Shown here: positions 8,998 through 18,900 of the stretch, piece by piece
Position numbering within the stretch: the stretch's first letter is position 1
Layout: each line of letters starts with the position of its first letter
Assembly (NCBI RefSeq): GCF_000380565.1
Contig: NZ_AQYJ01000027.1
Span: forward strand, 372,001 to 436,000
Reading direction: 5' to 3'
Source: Microbulbifer variabilis ATCC 700307
Lineage (GTDB): Bacteria > Pseudomonadota > Gammaproteobacteria > Pseudomonadales > Cellvibrionaceae
DNA length: 64,000 nt
Position numbers and translations under genes: made by a program
The notes under the pieces: model-generated
Seen by the model: the letters and a program-made list of their open reading frames with translations, nothing else
The model's database searches: none
What the model was told of the DNA's origin: nothing

Positions 8998-9852
8998 TCA
9001 GTGCTTGTCTTCACGAAGGGTGTAAAGGCCCTGTTTGAGCTTTAACAGGTGCTCTTGCAACTGTGGTCCTTTACGCTGGGCTACGCCAATTGCTAGCACA
9101 TCAATTACCACCAGGTGGGCGATTCGAGAAGACAGTGGCGTGTAGATCTCGATATCCTCTTCTACATCCACCTCCAGTGGAATACTCGCCTGCTGGGCTA
9201 CCGGGGAGCCACTTGGGGCCAGGCCCACGACCAGAGCGCCCTGCTCTTTTGCCATGCTCATGGAGCGTAACAGTGCTTTGGTCCGCCCACTCTGGGAAAT
9301 AGCCACCACAACATCCCCTGGTTGCATCGACATAGCCGACATATTTTGGATGTGATGGTCGGAGTGTGCGGCAGTAGCCAGTTGCAGGCGAAAGAATTTG
9401 TGCTGAGCATCGGCAGCGACAGCACCGGAGGCACCAAAGCCGAAGAATTCTACCCGCTTGGAGGCGGCCATGGCGGTCACAGCGGCTTCCAGTGCGCGGT
9501 CGTCAATCCTGTCGCGTACCTTCAACAATGTATCCACAGTGGAATCGAATACTTTGCGCTTGTATTCAGCAATGGTGTCGGTCTCGGTTACTGCAATCTG
9601 GCCAAAACTGGGGCTGGAGGCCAGCTGCTGGGCCAGGTTCAGCTTGAACTCCTGGAACCCCGAGCAGCCTACTGCGCGACAGAAACGCACTACCGTGGGC
9701 TCACTTACCTGGGCCTCGGTGGCCAGGTCAACAATACGCATATGAATAATTTCATCCGGGTTGGCGAGGATATACTCCGCCACCTTGCGCTCAGATTTGC
9801 GCATGGATGACAGTTGTTCGCTGATTTTTTGCGTGACTTCCGCTGGTTTCAC
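8998..9852 (-). CDS. hexR: MurR/RpiR-family transcriptional regulator, HexR-like
   Basis: 284 residues. Residues about 1-77 are an HTH_6 winged helix (KSERKVAEYILANP, VSEPTVVRFCRAVGCSGFQEFK), and about 120-260 a SIS sugar-phosphate domain with FFGFGASGAVA and AISQSGRTKALL. The overall pattern matches HexR of Pseudomonas and Shewanella, which represses or activates zwf, edd, gap and related central-carbon genes and is released by 2-keto-3-deoxy-6-phosphogluconate. Usually hexR borders zwf or edd; here it stands alone, divergent from uvrD, so its targets would be elsewhere. The specific HexR assignment rests on similarity from memory; the RpiR family assignment is firm. Confidence 0.82.
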   Translation of the reverse strand: MKPAEVTQKISEQLSSMRKSERKVAEYILANPDEIIHMRIVDLATEAQVSEPTVVRFCRAVGCSGFQEFKLNLAQQLASSPSFGQIAVTETDTIAEYKRKVFDSTVDTLLKVRDRIDDRALEAAVTAMAASKRVEFFGFGASGAVAADAQHKFFRLQLATAAHSDHHIQNMSAMSMQPGDVVVAISQSGRTKALLRSMSMAKEQGALVVGLAPSGSPVAQQASIPLEVDVEEDIEIYTPLSSRIAHLVVIDVLAIGVAQRKGPQLQEHLLKLKQGLYTLREDKH

Positions 9853-9941
9853 AAGACTACCTTCGCTATGCCAGATGGCGCAGTGTAGCGGCTGTGCCCC
9901 CCGCTGGCGAGCGGCTTTGCGTTGTCAGGATGGGTAAAATG

Positions 9942-9957
9942 CTGTTTATTTACACAG
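9942..9957. promoter_or_regulatory. LexA (SOS) box upstream of uvrD
   Basis: CTGTTTATTTACACAG matches the gammaproteobacterial LexA consensus CTG-N10-CAG with an AT-rich centre. It lies 35 bp before the uvrD start and 20 bp before the probable -10 element, a position suited to repression. uvrD is a known LexA target in E. coli. Confidence 0.72.
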
Positions 9958-9974
9958 GTCTCGCACAGCAGCTC

Positions 9975-9983
9975 TGGTACAAT
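9975..9983 (+). promoter_or_regulatory. Extended -10 promoter element for uvrD
   Basis: TGGTACAAT is an extended -10 (TGn-TACAAT). Only 8 bases separate it from the uvrD ATG at 9992, so transcription from it would begin at or within a few bases of the start codon. No good -35 is present at 17 bases, and no Shine-Dalgarno sequence precedes the ATG. Confidence 0.5.
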
Positions 9984-9991
9984 CATCGCCC

Positions 9992-12196
9992 ATGGACGTA
10001 TCTCAGATTTTAGACCCCCTCAACGACGCCCAGCGCGAAGCAGTAGCAGCCGCGCCCGGCAATCAATTGGTTCTGGCCGGTGCCGGTTCGGGTAAGACCC
10101 GGGTGCTGGTGCACCGCATCGCCTGGCTGATGCAGGTGGAAGGTGCCTCGCCCTATTCCATTATGGCGGTGACCTTTACCAACAAGGCGGCCCGCGAGAT
10201 GCGCGCTCGTATCGAAGAGCTGCTGGGGGTGAATACCTTCGGCATGTGGGTGGGCACCTTCCACGGCCTGGCCCATCGCCTGCTCAAAGCCCACTGGCAA
10301 GAGGCCAGGTTGCCGCAGAACTTCCAGATCCTGGATTCCGACGACCAGCTGCGCCTGATCAAGCGGGTACAGGCGGATCTGGGGCTGGACGATAAAAAGT
10401 GGCCGCCGCGGGAAACCCAGTGGTGGATCGGTGCGCAGAAAGATGAAGGCCTGCGCCCGCAATATATCAATGCTGGCGCCGACCCATGGTTGCAGACCAT
10501 GGTGCGGATCTACTTTGCCTATGAAGAGGCCTGCCAGCGTGGTGGGCTGGTGGATTTCGGTGAGCTGTTACTTCGCGCCCATGAACTCTGGTTGAATAAC
10601 GACGCTATTCTCGCCCATTACCGCCAGCGCTTTCCCTTTATCCTGGTGGATGAGTTCCAGGATACCAACACGATTCAATACGCCTGGTTGCGTCTGCTTG
10701 CTGGTGAGCAGTGCCATATCACCGCTGTGGGTGACGATGACCAGTCCATTTACGGCTGGCGCGGTGCCAAGATCGAGAATATTCAGCACTTTTCCACAGA
10801 CCTGAAAGAAGTCCAGACGGTGCGCCTGGAGCAAAACTACCGCTCCACCTCCACCATTTTGAATGCGGCCAACGCGGTGATCGCCAATAACAGTGGCCGT
10901 CTGGGTAAGGAGTTGTGGACCAGGGGTGAAGAGGGTGAGCCCATCGCCGTCTATGCGGCCTACAACGAACAGGATGAGTCGCGCTTTATTGTCGAACGCA
11001 TCAATGACTGGGTGCGCGATGGCAACCGCCGCGACAGCATTGCCATCCTCTACCGCTCCAACGCGCAATCCCGGGTACTTGAAGAGGGGCTTCTGCGCGA
11101 GCAGGTGCCCTACCGCATCTATGGCGGCCAGCGCTTCTACGAGCGCCTGGAGATCAAGAATGCCCTGTCTTATCTGCGCCTGATTACCAACCGCGATGAT
11201 GACACTGCGTTTGAGCGGGTGGTGAATACGCCGACCCGTGGCATCGGTGCGCGCACGGTGGAAATGGTGCGCTCCTATGCCCGCGAACAGGGCTGTTCCC
11301 TGTGGCAGGCGGCCAAGCTGATGTTGCAGCAGCGGGTATTGGCCGCTCGCGCCGGCAATGCCCTGCAGAGCTTTCTGGACCTGATTAACCAGCTGGCAGC
11401 GAATGCAGAAGATAAAGAGTTGGATGCTATTGCTGAGGATGTGATCGAGACTAGCGGCTTGTTGGAATTCCACGGCAAGGAAAAAGGTGAGAAGGGCCAG
11501 ACGCGGGTGGAGAACTTGCAGGAACTGGTGACTGCCTGTCGCGCTTTCTCTGGTGTGGACCTGCCCGAAGGGGAGGAAGATGAGGAGGAAATTCCTCTGC
11601 TCAACCAGTTCCTCGACAGCGCTGCCCTCGATGCCGGTGAGGGCCAGGCAGATGAATTTGAGGAGGCGGTTCAGTTAATGACCCTGCACTCCGCCAAAGG
11701 CCTGGAGTTTCCCCTGGTATTTATGGCGGGTGTGGAGGAAAACCTGTTTCCCCACAAGATGTCCGCGCAGGAGCCGGGTCGTATGGAGGAGGAGCGCCGA
11801 CTCTGCTACGTGGGAATTACCCGCGCTATGCGCAAACTGTATATCACCTACGCAGAAAACCGCCGCCTGTTTGGCAGTGAGACCTATAACAGCCCCTCAC
11901 GGTTTATTGGTGAAATTCCAGCTAATTTGGTGCACGAGGTGCGCCTCAAGACTGAGATTTCCCGGCCACTATACCAGGCGGATTATGGCAAAGTTGGTCA
12001 GTTTTCCGACCCGGCCCCAGACTTTGATGATTTGCCACCGCTCGCCCTGGGAGGGCGAGTGGAGCATGCCAGATTTGGTGAGGGCACCGTAGTGCAGTTT
12101 GAGGGTAATGGTCCGCGCGCACGGGTACAGGTGAACTTCGATGATGCCGGCAGTAAATGGCTGGTGGTGGCTATGGCTAAATTGCAGCCGCTGTAG
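9992..12196 (+). CDS. uvrD: DNA helicase II UvrD
   Basis: 734 residues, the usual UvrD length. Starts DVSQILDPLNDAQREAV, the Q-motif region of UvrD/Rep helicases; motif I GAGSGKT near residue 29, motif Ia VTFTNKAAREM, motif II VDEFQDTN, motif III DDDQSIYGWRGA, motif IV QNYRST, motif V LMTLHSAKGLEF and motif VI YVGITRAM are all present, followed by the UvrD-type C-terminal Tudor-like region (GGRVEHARFGEGTVV). It is a 3'-5' helicase that releases the excised oligonucleotide in nucleotide excision repair and acts in mismatch repair and RecA-filament removal. The LexA-like site upstream suggests SOS control. Divergent from hexR; followed by a strong hairpin. Confidence 0.97.
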   Translation: MDVSQILDPLNDAQREAVAAAPGNQLVLAGAGSGKTRVLVHRIAWLMQVEGASPYSIMAVTFTNKAAREMRARIEELLGVNTFGMWVGTFHGLAHRLLKAHWQEARLPQNFQILDSDDQLRLIKRVQADLGLDDKKWPPRETQWWIGAQKDEGLRPQYINAGADPWLQTMVRIYFAYEEACQRGGLVDFGELLLRAHELWLNNDAILAHYRQRFPFILVDEFQDTNTIQYAWLRLLAGEQCHITAVGDDDQSIYGWRGAKIENIQHFSTDLKEVQTVRLEQNYRSTSTILNAANAVIANNSGRLGKELWTRGEEGEPIAVYAAYNEQDESRFIVERINDWVRDGNRRDSIAILYRSNAQSRVLEEGLLREQVPYRIYGGQRFYERLEIKNALSYLRLITNRDDDTAFERVVNTPTRGIGARTVEMVRSYAREQGCSLWQAAKLMLQQRVLAARAGNALQSFLDLINQLAANAEDKELDAIAEDVIETSGLLEFHGKEKGEKGQTRVENLQELVTACRAFSGVDLPEGEEDEEEIPLLNQFLDSAALDAGEGQADEFEEAVQLMTLHSAKGLEFPLVFMAGVEENLFPHKMSAQEPGRMEEERRLCYVGITRAMRKLYITYAENRRLFGSETYNSPSRFIGEIPANLVHEVRLKTEISRPLYQADYGKVGQFSDPAPDFDDLPPLALGGRVEHARFGEGTVVQFEGNGPRARVQVNFDDAGSKWLVVAMAKLQPL

Positions 12197-12243
12197 ACCA
12201 AGGGTCTGGAAAACTGAATCTATTTTGAAGAAGCAAATCTCAC

Positions 12244-12268
12244 GTGGCTCCAGTATCACTGGAGCCAC
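12244..12268 (+). terminator. Hairpin after uvrD
   Basis: A perfect 11-bp stem (GTGGCTCCAGT / ACTGGAGCCAC) with a 3-base loop, 47 bp after the uvrD stop. No run of T follows, only GATAATTAAAGTT, so termination may be weak or Rho-assisted. Confidence 0.55.
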
Positions 12269-12329
12269 GATAATTAAAGTTAGCTAGCTGACAGTCAGCG
12301 CCTTACAAGAAAAACGATAATTAGAAGCG

Positions 12330-13460
12330 ATGAAAAAAATTAATTGGTACCCCGCCGTTATTTTGGGCCTTCTCGCCCTGCTGGTAATTACCTTTGCCGC
12401 GCTGGTAACTTCCCGTGCGGCTCAAGGGCCTCAACAACACTTTTCTGATACTGGTGATAAAGAATTGTTTGAGTGGAAGCTGGTTACTACCTGGCCAAAA
12501 AACTTCCCCGGCCTGGGCCAGGCACCGGAGCGCTTCGCCAAAGAGGTAGAGCAGATGTCTGCTGGCCGTCTCAAAATTAAGGTCTACGGTGCGGGTGAAC
12601 TGGTGCCTGCATTGGGGGTTTTCGGTGCTGTTTCCGAGGGTGCGGCGCAGATGGGGCACGGTGCAGCCTATTACTGGAAAGGCAAGATTCCGGCGGCTCA
12701 GTTTTTCACTGCGGTACCTTTTGGTTTGAATGCCCAGGAAATGAATGGCTGGCTCCACCACGGCGGTGGTTTGGAACTCTGGGAGGAGATTTACGAGCCT
12801 TTTAATTTGATACCCCTGGCCGGTGGTTCCACAGGGGTGCAAATGGCGGGTTGGTTTAATAAGCCGATTAACTCTGTCGAGGATTTGCAGGGTTTAAAAA
12901 TGCGAATTCCCGGGCTGGGAGGTGAAGTATTAAACCGGGCCGGCGGCACGGCCGTTACGATTCCTGGTGGTGAGCTTTATACAGCGTTGCAGACTGGCGT
13001 CATTGATGCGACCGAATGGGTTGGCCCATACAATGATCTAGCCTTCGGCTTTCACCAGGTTGCCGAGTATTATTACTATCCTGGTTGGCATGAGCCTGGC
13101 TCGATGATGGAATTTATTGTCAATAAAAAAGCCTTCGATAAATTGCCTAAAGACCTGCAGGCAATTGTGCGCGTGGCAGCCCGGGAAGCAAACCAGGACA
13201 TGCTGGATGAGTACACTGCGCGCAATAACCGAGCCCTGCGTGAATTAGTGGAAGAGCACGGTGTAAAGCTCAGGCGTCTACCGGATGAAGTACTTTCTCA
13301 TTTAAAGCAAATCAACACGCAAATTATGCAGGAGACTGCAGACAAGGACCCTGAGTTTGCCCGTATCTATAAAGCCTTTAAGGATTTTGAGCGGGATGTA
13401 CGGCCCTACCACCAGATTAGTGAAGAGGCTTATTACCAGGCGCGAGAGCTGGATAATTAG
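12330..13460 (+). CDS. TRAP transporter substrate-binding protein, alpha-keto acid/mannitol-chloroaromatic (DctP-type, COG4663-like)
   Basis: 376 residues with an N-terminal membrane/export segment (about 8-29). Conserved strings TWPKNFPGLG, YGAGELVPALGVF, GHGAAYYWKGK, KMRIPGLGGEV (Arg-192 is the usual carboxylate-binding residue) and GVIDATEWVGPYND identify the DctP-like subfamily that includes TakP, which binds 2-oxo acids. Located in the periplasm, it delivers a carboxylate to a TRAP permease pair. No permease genes follow; a QM pair of the same type lies at 20772-22705 on the other strand. The export segment lacks a clear signal-peptidase site, so it may remain membrane anchored. Confidence 0.9.
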   Translation: MKKINWYPAVILGLLALLVITFAALVTSRAAQGPQQHFSDTGDKELFEWKLVTTWPKNFPGLGQAPERFAKEVEQMSAGRLKIKVYGAGELVPALGVFGAVSEGAAQMGHGAAYYWKGKIPAAQFFTAVPFGLNAQEMNGWLHHGGGLELWEEIYEPFNLIPLAGGSTGVQMAGWFNKPINSVEDLQGLKMRIPGLGGEVLNRAGGTAVTIPGGELYTALQTGVIDATEWVGPYNDLAFGFHQVAEYYYYPGWHEPGSMMEFIVNKKAFDKLPKDLQAIVRVAAREANQDMLDEYTARNNRALRELVEEHGVKLRRLPDEVLSHLKQINTQIMQETADKDPEFARIYKAFKDFERDVRPYHQISEEAYYQARELDN

Positions 13461-13515
13461 TTTTGCTTCCCGCTAATTAAAGTATGAGTCAAAGATTTAA
13501 CCATAAATTTGCATT

Positions 13516-13543
13516 TTGCGACAAACCTAAATTTCTGTACTAA
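13516..13543 (+). promoter_or_regulatory. Possible sigma-70 promoter for the lipoprotein gene
   Basis: TTGCGA at 13516-13521 and TACTAA at 13538-13543 are 16 bases apart in an AT-rich intergenic stretch 108 bp before the next start. Prediction by eye only. Confidence 0.3.
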
Positions 13544-13651
13544 TAAAGCAGTGAAAATATTTTCTTGCCTGGGTTTTTATTTTTAATTATTTGAACAATA
13601 ATGCCGCGGTTTTTATTGTCTGACTACAAAAATATGACTTGGGAGTTATAA

Positions 13652-14356
13652 ATGCTTAGAGCTTTTGGCTTACTTATTTTGGGGATGGTTTTTCTTTCAG
13701 GCTGTGCAGGTGTACCTCAATCACCAGTTATGCCAGATCAAACTTTTTGGAAGCAACCTGGGAAGCGCGTAGGATTGGTAGTGTCAAAAGTACCTACACC
13801 AGATGTTTATCTCCCTGGAGCAAGTTGTCTTCTCTGTTTGGCTGCTGCAGAGATAGCGAACTCCTCGCTTAGTACCCACACTGAAACCTTGTCAGCGGAT
13901 GAAGTAGTGATTATTGCTGCTGATATGAACAAGCTGCTACAGTCCAAAGACATTGAGGTAGTAGAAATTTCCCAGGAACTTAATTTACGTAAGTTGCCTA
14001 AATACAAATCAGAAATTCCCAATTCTACCAAGCGGGATTTTTCTTCATTTGCCGAGCAATATAATATTAGTTACCTCTTGGTTTTGGATTTAAACGCTGT
14101 AGGTATGCATAGAACCTACTCAAGCTATATACCGACAAGCGAGCCAAAAGGCTATTTCGAAGCATTAGGGTATTTAGTTGACCTTTCAAATAATACCTAC
14201 GAGTGGTACCGTCCTGTGCAAGTTCTAAAGGCAGCTTCTGGTGAATGGGATGAGTCTCCAAACTTCCCTGCTCTAACTAATGCTTATTATCAAGCTATAG
14301 CAGAAGGAAAAGAAATCATTATCTCCTCTTTAGGTACACCAAAAACAGATCAGTAA
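13652..14356 (+). CDS. Putative lipoprotein, unknown function
   Basis: 234 residues. A lipoprotein signal peptide is clear: charged start, hydrophobic core and lipobox LSGC with Cys-18; the +2 residue is Ala, which favours outer-membrane sorting. No domain is recognised. A CLLCLAAAEIA stretch around residues 59-69 carries two further cysteines. The central part (SYLLVLDLNAVGMHRTY) and the DLSNNTYEWYRPV segment look like a beta-rich periplasmic domain. The gene is visibly richer in A+T than uvrD or pst, and is followed at 86 bp by a second lipoprotein gene of similar composition. GGGAG precedes the ATG by 7 bases. Function unknown. Confidence 0.75.
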   Translation: MLRAFGLLILGMVFLSGCAGVPQSPVMPDQTFWKQPGKRVGLVVSKVPTPDVYLPGASCLLCLAAAEIANSSLSTHTETLSADEVVIIAADMNKLLQSKDIEVVEISQELNLRKLPKYKSEIPNSTKRDFSSFAEQYNISYLLVLDLNAVGMHRTYSSYIPTSEPKGYFEALGYLVDLSNNTYEWYRPVQVLKAASGEWDESPNFPALTNAYYQAIAEGKEIIISSLGTPKTDQ

Positions 14357-14442
14357 GGTTTAATCCTTATGATTAATTGAGTGCTAGAAACTTACTGGCA
14401 CTCAAGTCAATTATTGCAGAATTTATTCTTTTGAGACTAAAG

Positions 14443-15309
14443 ATGAGATATCAAGCATTATTTATTATATACATGCTGATTGCTGGGTGTTCTGGTAACA
14501 AGACTTCTCCATATGTAGAGTATATTGATCAGTCTGTTAGTATTCCTGTTGATACTTCGATAGCTATAAAAGTAGAGGCGTTCAAAAAGCCACCATTTTA
14601 TGGTCAGGTTAATCATGATAGCTTAGATGTAAATCATGGGCAGATGACTTATATTGGCGCTACGCCAGCTGCTTTCGCTGGATCTATTCTCGCCCATGCT
14701 TTAATTGTAGGTGCAACTGGGGATAGTAAAAAGAAAGCAGAGCAGGAAAGGGCAGATAAGATTTTGGAACCATATAAAGAGAATATTGCTGCCTTTAATG
14801 CTGTTGATTTAATAGAAATTTCTAAAGTTGATTTACAGAAAAAAAATATCCCATTTATTGCTTGGGAAGCTGAAACTAATCATCCTTGGGTTGTTCAGTC
14901 TCACCCTGTATTCTTTCTGTCACAGGATAGAAGTACATTAACTTTGAAAAATGCAGTCTCAATAACTGAGCTGGATAACCAAGAAAAGCCAGCCTATCAA
15001 AATTTGATTGAGGTTGTTTCCTCGCCAAATAAAGATAAAAAAATCATACCTATTGACTCTCTCGGCGAATTAAGTATCAAGTTGTTTGTTGATTCTCTTA
15101 TGGCAATGAAGGCAGAACTTTCAGAAAACCGCAAGCCAGAAAATAAAGAAATGACTTTGAGTTTTTTTTCTGGAGGAGAAAAAGTCTATGAGCGAGGGCG
15201 CATTATTTCAGAGGAATGTAATCGAATGACTTTTAGAACTTTGCGTGGTTGGGTGAAGTCTGTACCAACGATAGCTAAAGAACCTTCCCCGGTATGCCTG
15301 GAAAGCTAA
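14443..15309 (+). CDS. Putative lipoprotein, unknown function
   Basis: 288 residues. MRYQALFIIYMLIAGCSG is a lipoprotein signal with lipobox IAGC (Cys-16). After it come a short beta-rich part, a small-residue segment (TPAAFAGSILAHALIVGATG) that could lie against or in a membrane, a charged helix, and a C-terminal domain with YERGRIISEECNRMTF. No known family is recognised. The ATG at 14443 is chosen because it starts the signal peptide; an upstream in-frame codon at 14377 would bury it. A+T-rich like its neighbour, with which it probably forms one transcript. The pair converges on yciA. Confidence 0.72.
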   Translation: MRYQALFIIYMLIAGCSGNKTSPYVEYIDQSVSIPVDTSIAIKVEAFKKPPFYGQVNHDSLDVNHGQMTYIGATPAAFAGSILAHALIVGATGDSKKKAEQERADKILEPYKENIAAFNAVDLIEISKVDLQKKNIPFIAWEAETNHPWVVQSHPVFFLSQDRSTLTLKNAVSITELDNQEKPAYQNLIEVVSSPNKDKKIIPIDSLGELSIKLFVDSLMAMKAELSENRKPENKEMTLSFFSGGEKVYERGRIISEECNRMTFRTLRGWVKSVPTIAKEPSPVCLES

Positions 15310-15352
15310 ATTAGCTGATTTCAGGGGAGGAAATCTCCCCCCAGCACGATCT

Positions 15353-15751
15353 TTAAGGCAGTGGCCTGGTATGCCCACTATCGTCAATAGCGACAAAAAC
15401 AAACTCACCTTCAGTGACCTTCACCTGCTCACCGGAATCAACCCGTGTCAGCCACACCTCAACCATAGTCCTGATCGAAGAACGACCCACTTCGATAGCC
15501 TCTGCATAGCAGCTGACTGTGGAGCCAACAGGTACCGGGCGTAAAAACACCATACTGCCTACCGCAACGGTGGTTACCCTGCCCCGTGCGATACTTTGGG
15601 CGAGGATTGCGCCCGCCAGGTCCATTTGCGACATCAGCCAGCCAGCAAATACGTCCCCTTGGGGATTGGTATCACGGGGCATGGCCAGGGTTTGCAGGGT
15701 TAGCGTACCTGTGGGTTGCGGGTTTTCATCTAGGGCTGAAAGTGCGGACAT
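15353..15751 (-). CDS. yciA: Acyl-CoA thioesterase YciA
   Basis: 132 residues with a single hot-dog fold. MPRDTNPQGDVFAGWLMSQMDLAGAI carries the catalytic Asp (residue 44) and the N/G motif of the YciA family; GSMVFLRPVPVGSTV and SSIRTMVEVW are further family strings. It hydrolyses a broad range of acyl-CoAs in the cytoplasm. Single gene, convergent with the lipoprotein pair; upstream neighbour on the same strand is the ABC-M1 fusion gene, whose end is 171 bp away on the far side. Confidence 0.93.
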   Translation of the reverse strand: MSALSALDENPQPTGTLTLQTLAMPRDTNPQGDVFAGWLMSQMDLAGAILAQSIARGRVTTVAVGSMVFLRPVPVGSTVSCYAEAIEVGRSSIRTMVEVWLTRVDSGEQVKVTEGEFVFVAIDDSGHTRPLP

Positions 15752-15922
15752 CGACTGCTCACAGATTGTTAGAGTTATTGGGTACTACTTCTGGGAAGGT
15801 GGCGCATTCTAGCACAAATTGCGCAGTAATTGACCAGTGTTATCCCAAATTTGCTGGAGAAAACTGGCCATCCTGCTTCCCAGCCACCACCCCAGATGGC
15901 CGGGAGACTAGTGATCTGGGCC

Positions 15923-18900
15923 TTACAAAGCCTCTATTTCCAGCAGGTTGTCGTCTGGGTTTTTATCAATCATCTTGATGTAGGGGTCAATTCCAGCGAT
16001 GCTCGGTTTGCCCTCCACTTCAAACTCCAGCACGGTGGTTTGCTCGCTGATCTCCTGTTTGGCGAAGTAGAGCACGTTTTCTGAATTAAAGTTCTTGTCG
16101 GGATCTTCCTTGAAAATGGCGATATCTATCCGATTATTCATTGGGATTTCTTGCTCCTGGCCCTCCCCATCGGCCTCGAACTTGTGAGCTTCCAACTCCA
16201 ACAGAACGCGATAGTTACCATTATCCAATAGCTCAGAGGTGGCCTTTGCGATCTTCAGGTCAAAAAGAACTACCCTCTCCAGCATATCGGTGATCAGTTC
16301 CTGGTGAGATGATTCGGCGTGCGCTCTGAGCCTTGCCACCAAATCCATACTGGTGGGATAGGGGTCACTGGAGAACCCTTTATCTTTCAGCAACGATGCC
16401 AAGGCCGCATTTATGGCATCTTCACCCATGGCATCTTTGAGGGCGTACATGGCTACAGAGCCCTTTCGGTAGTGGATATAGGGTTGGTTTTCATTGTGAG
16501 TCAGGGGAAGTTCCTCAAGGAGTTCGCTACCCCGCGCGCTCAGGTAACGGTCAAGCTCATATTTGAGGAAGCGACGTATTTTTTCCGGACCGTATTCCTG
16601 CTCCATAACCATCAGTGCGGAATACTGGGCCAGGGTTTCGGAGAGCAAAGTGGCGCCTTGCACGTTGGCTCCGACCAACTGATGTGCCCACCACTGGTGT
16701 GCAACCTCATGGGCAGTTACATAGAAGACGTAATCAATTTCATTCGGGTCGCGGAGATCGGCGACAAAGCCGATGGATTCTGAAAAGGGCACGGTGTTGG
16801 GAAATGCCTGGGCAAAACTTTCATAACCCGGGAACTCAACGATACGCAACTGGCGATATTGATAGGGACTGAAAGCCTCACTGAAATACTCCAGGGATTT
16901 CTTCACACTTTCAATCATACGGTCCACGTTGTAGTCGTGAGGCTTGTGATGGTAGACCTCAATGGCTACATCCTTCCACTGGTCTTTAACTATGGTGTAG
17001 TCCGCAGAAAGGTAGGAGAAAAAATTGTGAATCGGGGCATCCATCTTGTAGTGGAAATAGTGGCGCTTTCCCTCCTGCCAGTCTTTTTGCAGATAGCCGG
17101 GAGCCAGTGCTACTTGTCCCACTGAGGTACTGACCGTGGTTTCAAAGTTAATCCAGTCGGAGTCGCTGCGCAGGTAGGACTCCCGGTAGTGATCTGTATC
17201 CTCCAGTTTGGGCATTCGCTGAGGCGGGGGTAGATCGTACTTCTTGCGCAGGTGACGGTCAGTTAATTCAATATTGCTGTTGTAACCGATAAAGGGCATC
17301 GCCTCAAAGTTATTAAAGAAAGTACCGTTTTGCACAATAGTGGTGGAGGAGCCGGAGTTCATAAAGCCACGGCTGATCCTGCTAAGATCAAACTCCAGTG
17401 TAAGTGACTCTCCGGGTTCCAGGGGTTGCTCCAGTTCGAAGAAATAATGGCCGAATTGCTCATCCTTTTCGCGCAGTTTGGCCTGACTCAGGGATAGCTG
17501 GTTGACCGTGAGACCGCGCTCCAGTCCGATGGCTACTTCATTGATAGATTTATCGCGCTTATTCATCAGGAAGTAACGCCCACGCACTTCATAGCGGCGT
17601 TCATCGGGGAAGATATCCACATCTACATTGACATCGATGATATGTGGCGCTGGCTTGTCTTCCAGGGATTTGTACTTTTTCTCGTAGTCTGCGGCTAGCT
17701 GCTCGCGATCCTTGCTGGTTTCATAGTCGTTGAGAATATTAGTGTTGTAGAAAATAAAGGTTCCACTGGCAACAAACAGCAGGAAGGCTGTAATACCAGC
17801 TAAACGGCTGGGCAATCCCAGCTGGAAGCGTAGGGCTTTGAGCCTGCTCGTTAGTGAGGCCAGGGTGCCCCGCTGCCAGAGCCCATAACTCAACATTGCT
17901 AATATCAGGCTGAAGCTTGTCCAGTAAAATGCAAACCAGGCGCGACCCTGTTCAAAGTGACCATAGCCATTCATATCCGAGTAGGGAGCAGCATTCCAAC
18001 CGGCGAACTGATAGAGGTTGTGCTCAAAACCTAAGATGTCGAGCACTATAGAGCTGATCAGGTAGCCCACCATCAGCAACATGCCGAGGAATTTATTACG
18101 GGTAATTACCTGGACAAAGATAGAAAGAACAGCCATCAGGTAGAAGGGCATTGCGAATTGGTACCAGAGACCATAAAAATAAAGCCCTGGCTCGAGGGTA
18201 GCGTACCCCTTGCCCAGCTGTACAGCGACAGTGGTCAGCATACTGGCAATCAATATACCGGCTAGAACCACCAGCATTGCGATAAACTTGCTTGCCACAA
18301 AAACCCAGTTCGGTGTGGGCACTGCATCCATAATTTCATGGCAGCCGGTCTGGCGTTCGCGCCATACTAATTCAGCCCCATAGTAGATCAGAATAATCAT
18401 CATGATCAGGCTGAAGGCGCCCTGTATCAGGCTTATCATTGAGCGGGTAACAGGGTAAACCGAGGTACCGAAAATTGCTTCCAGGTTAAGGGAAGCACCC
18501 AGTACGTTGAGAACACCAATTGCGAGAATTACCCAAAAAGCCAGGCTTTTTACCACGGCTTTGACTTCAAAACCGCTGCGTACCCGGAATTGTTGCCAAA
18601 CAGCGGTTGCGCCAAAAGTAGGAGTGATTCGCGGTATTGGCTTATTGTAACGAAGCTGTTCCTCAGTTTGATTCTCTATTCTGTGACGACGTGACCAGAG
18701 TGGTTTGCGCTCGGCAAAAGAAAAGCGTCTATAGCCCAACCCAATAATAAGCAAACTGGCGATGAGCCATATTATGCGATTGGTTAGATACTCTCCTTCC
18801 AGGGCAATCATGGAAGTATTGCGGTCGAAGGCGGTCCAATAACGAGTGGCATTATCGAAGGCGCCGAGACCGAAGGGGTCGGCCAGTGCGGCGACACTGC

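Noticed and set aside
10568-11473. 301-codon open frame antisense to uvrD
   Set aside because: It lies wholly inside a fully conserved helicase gene and is a by-product of GC-rich codon bias; no domain and no ribosome site.
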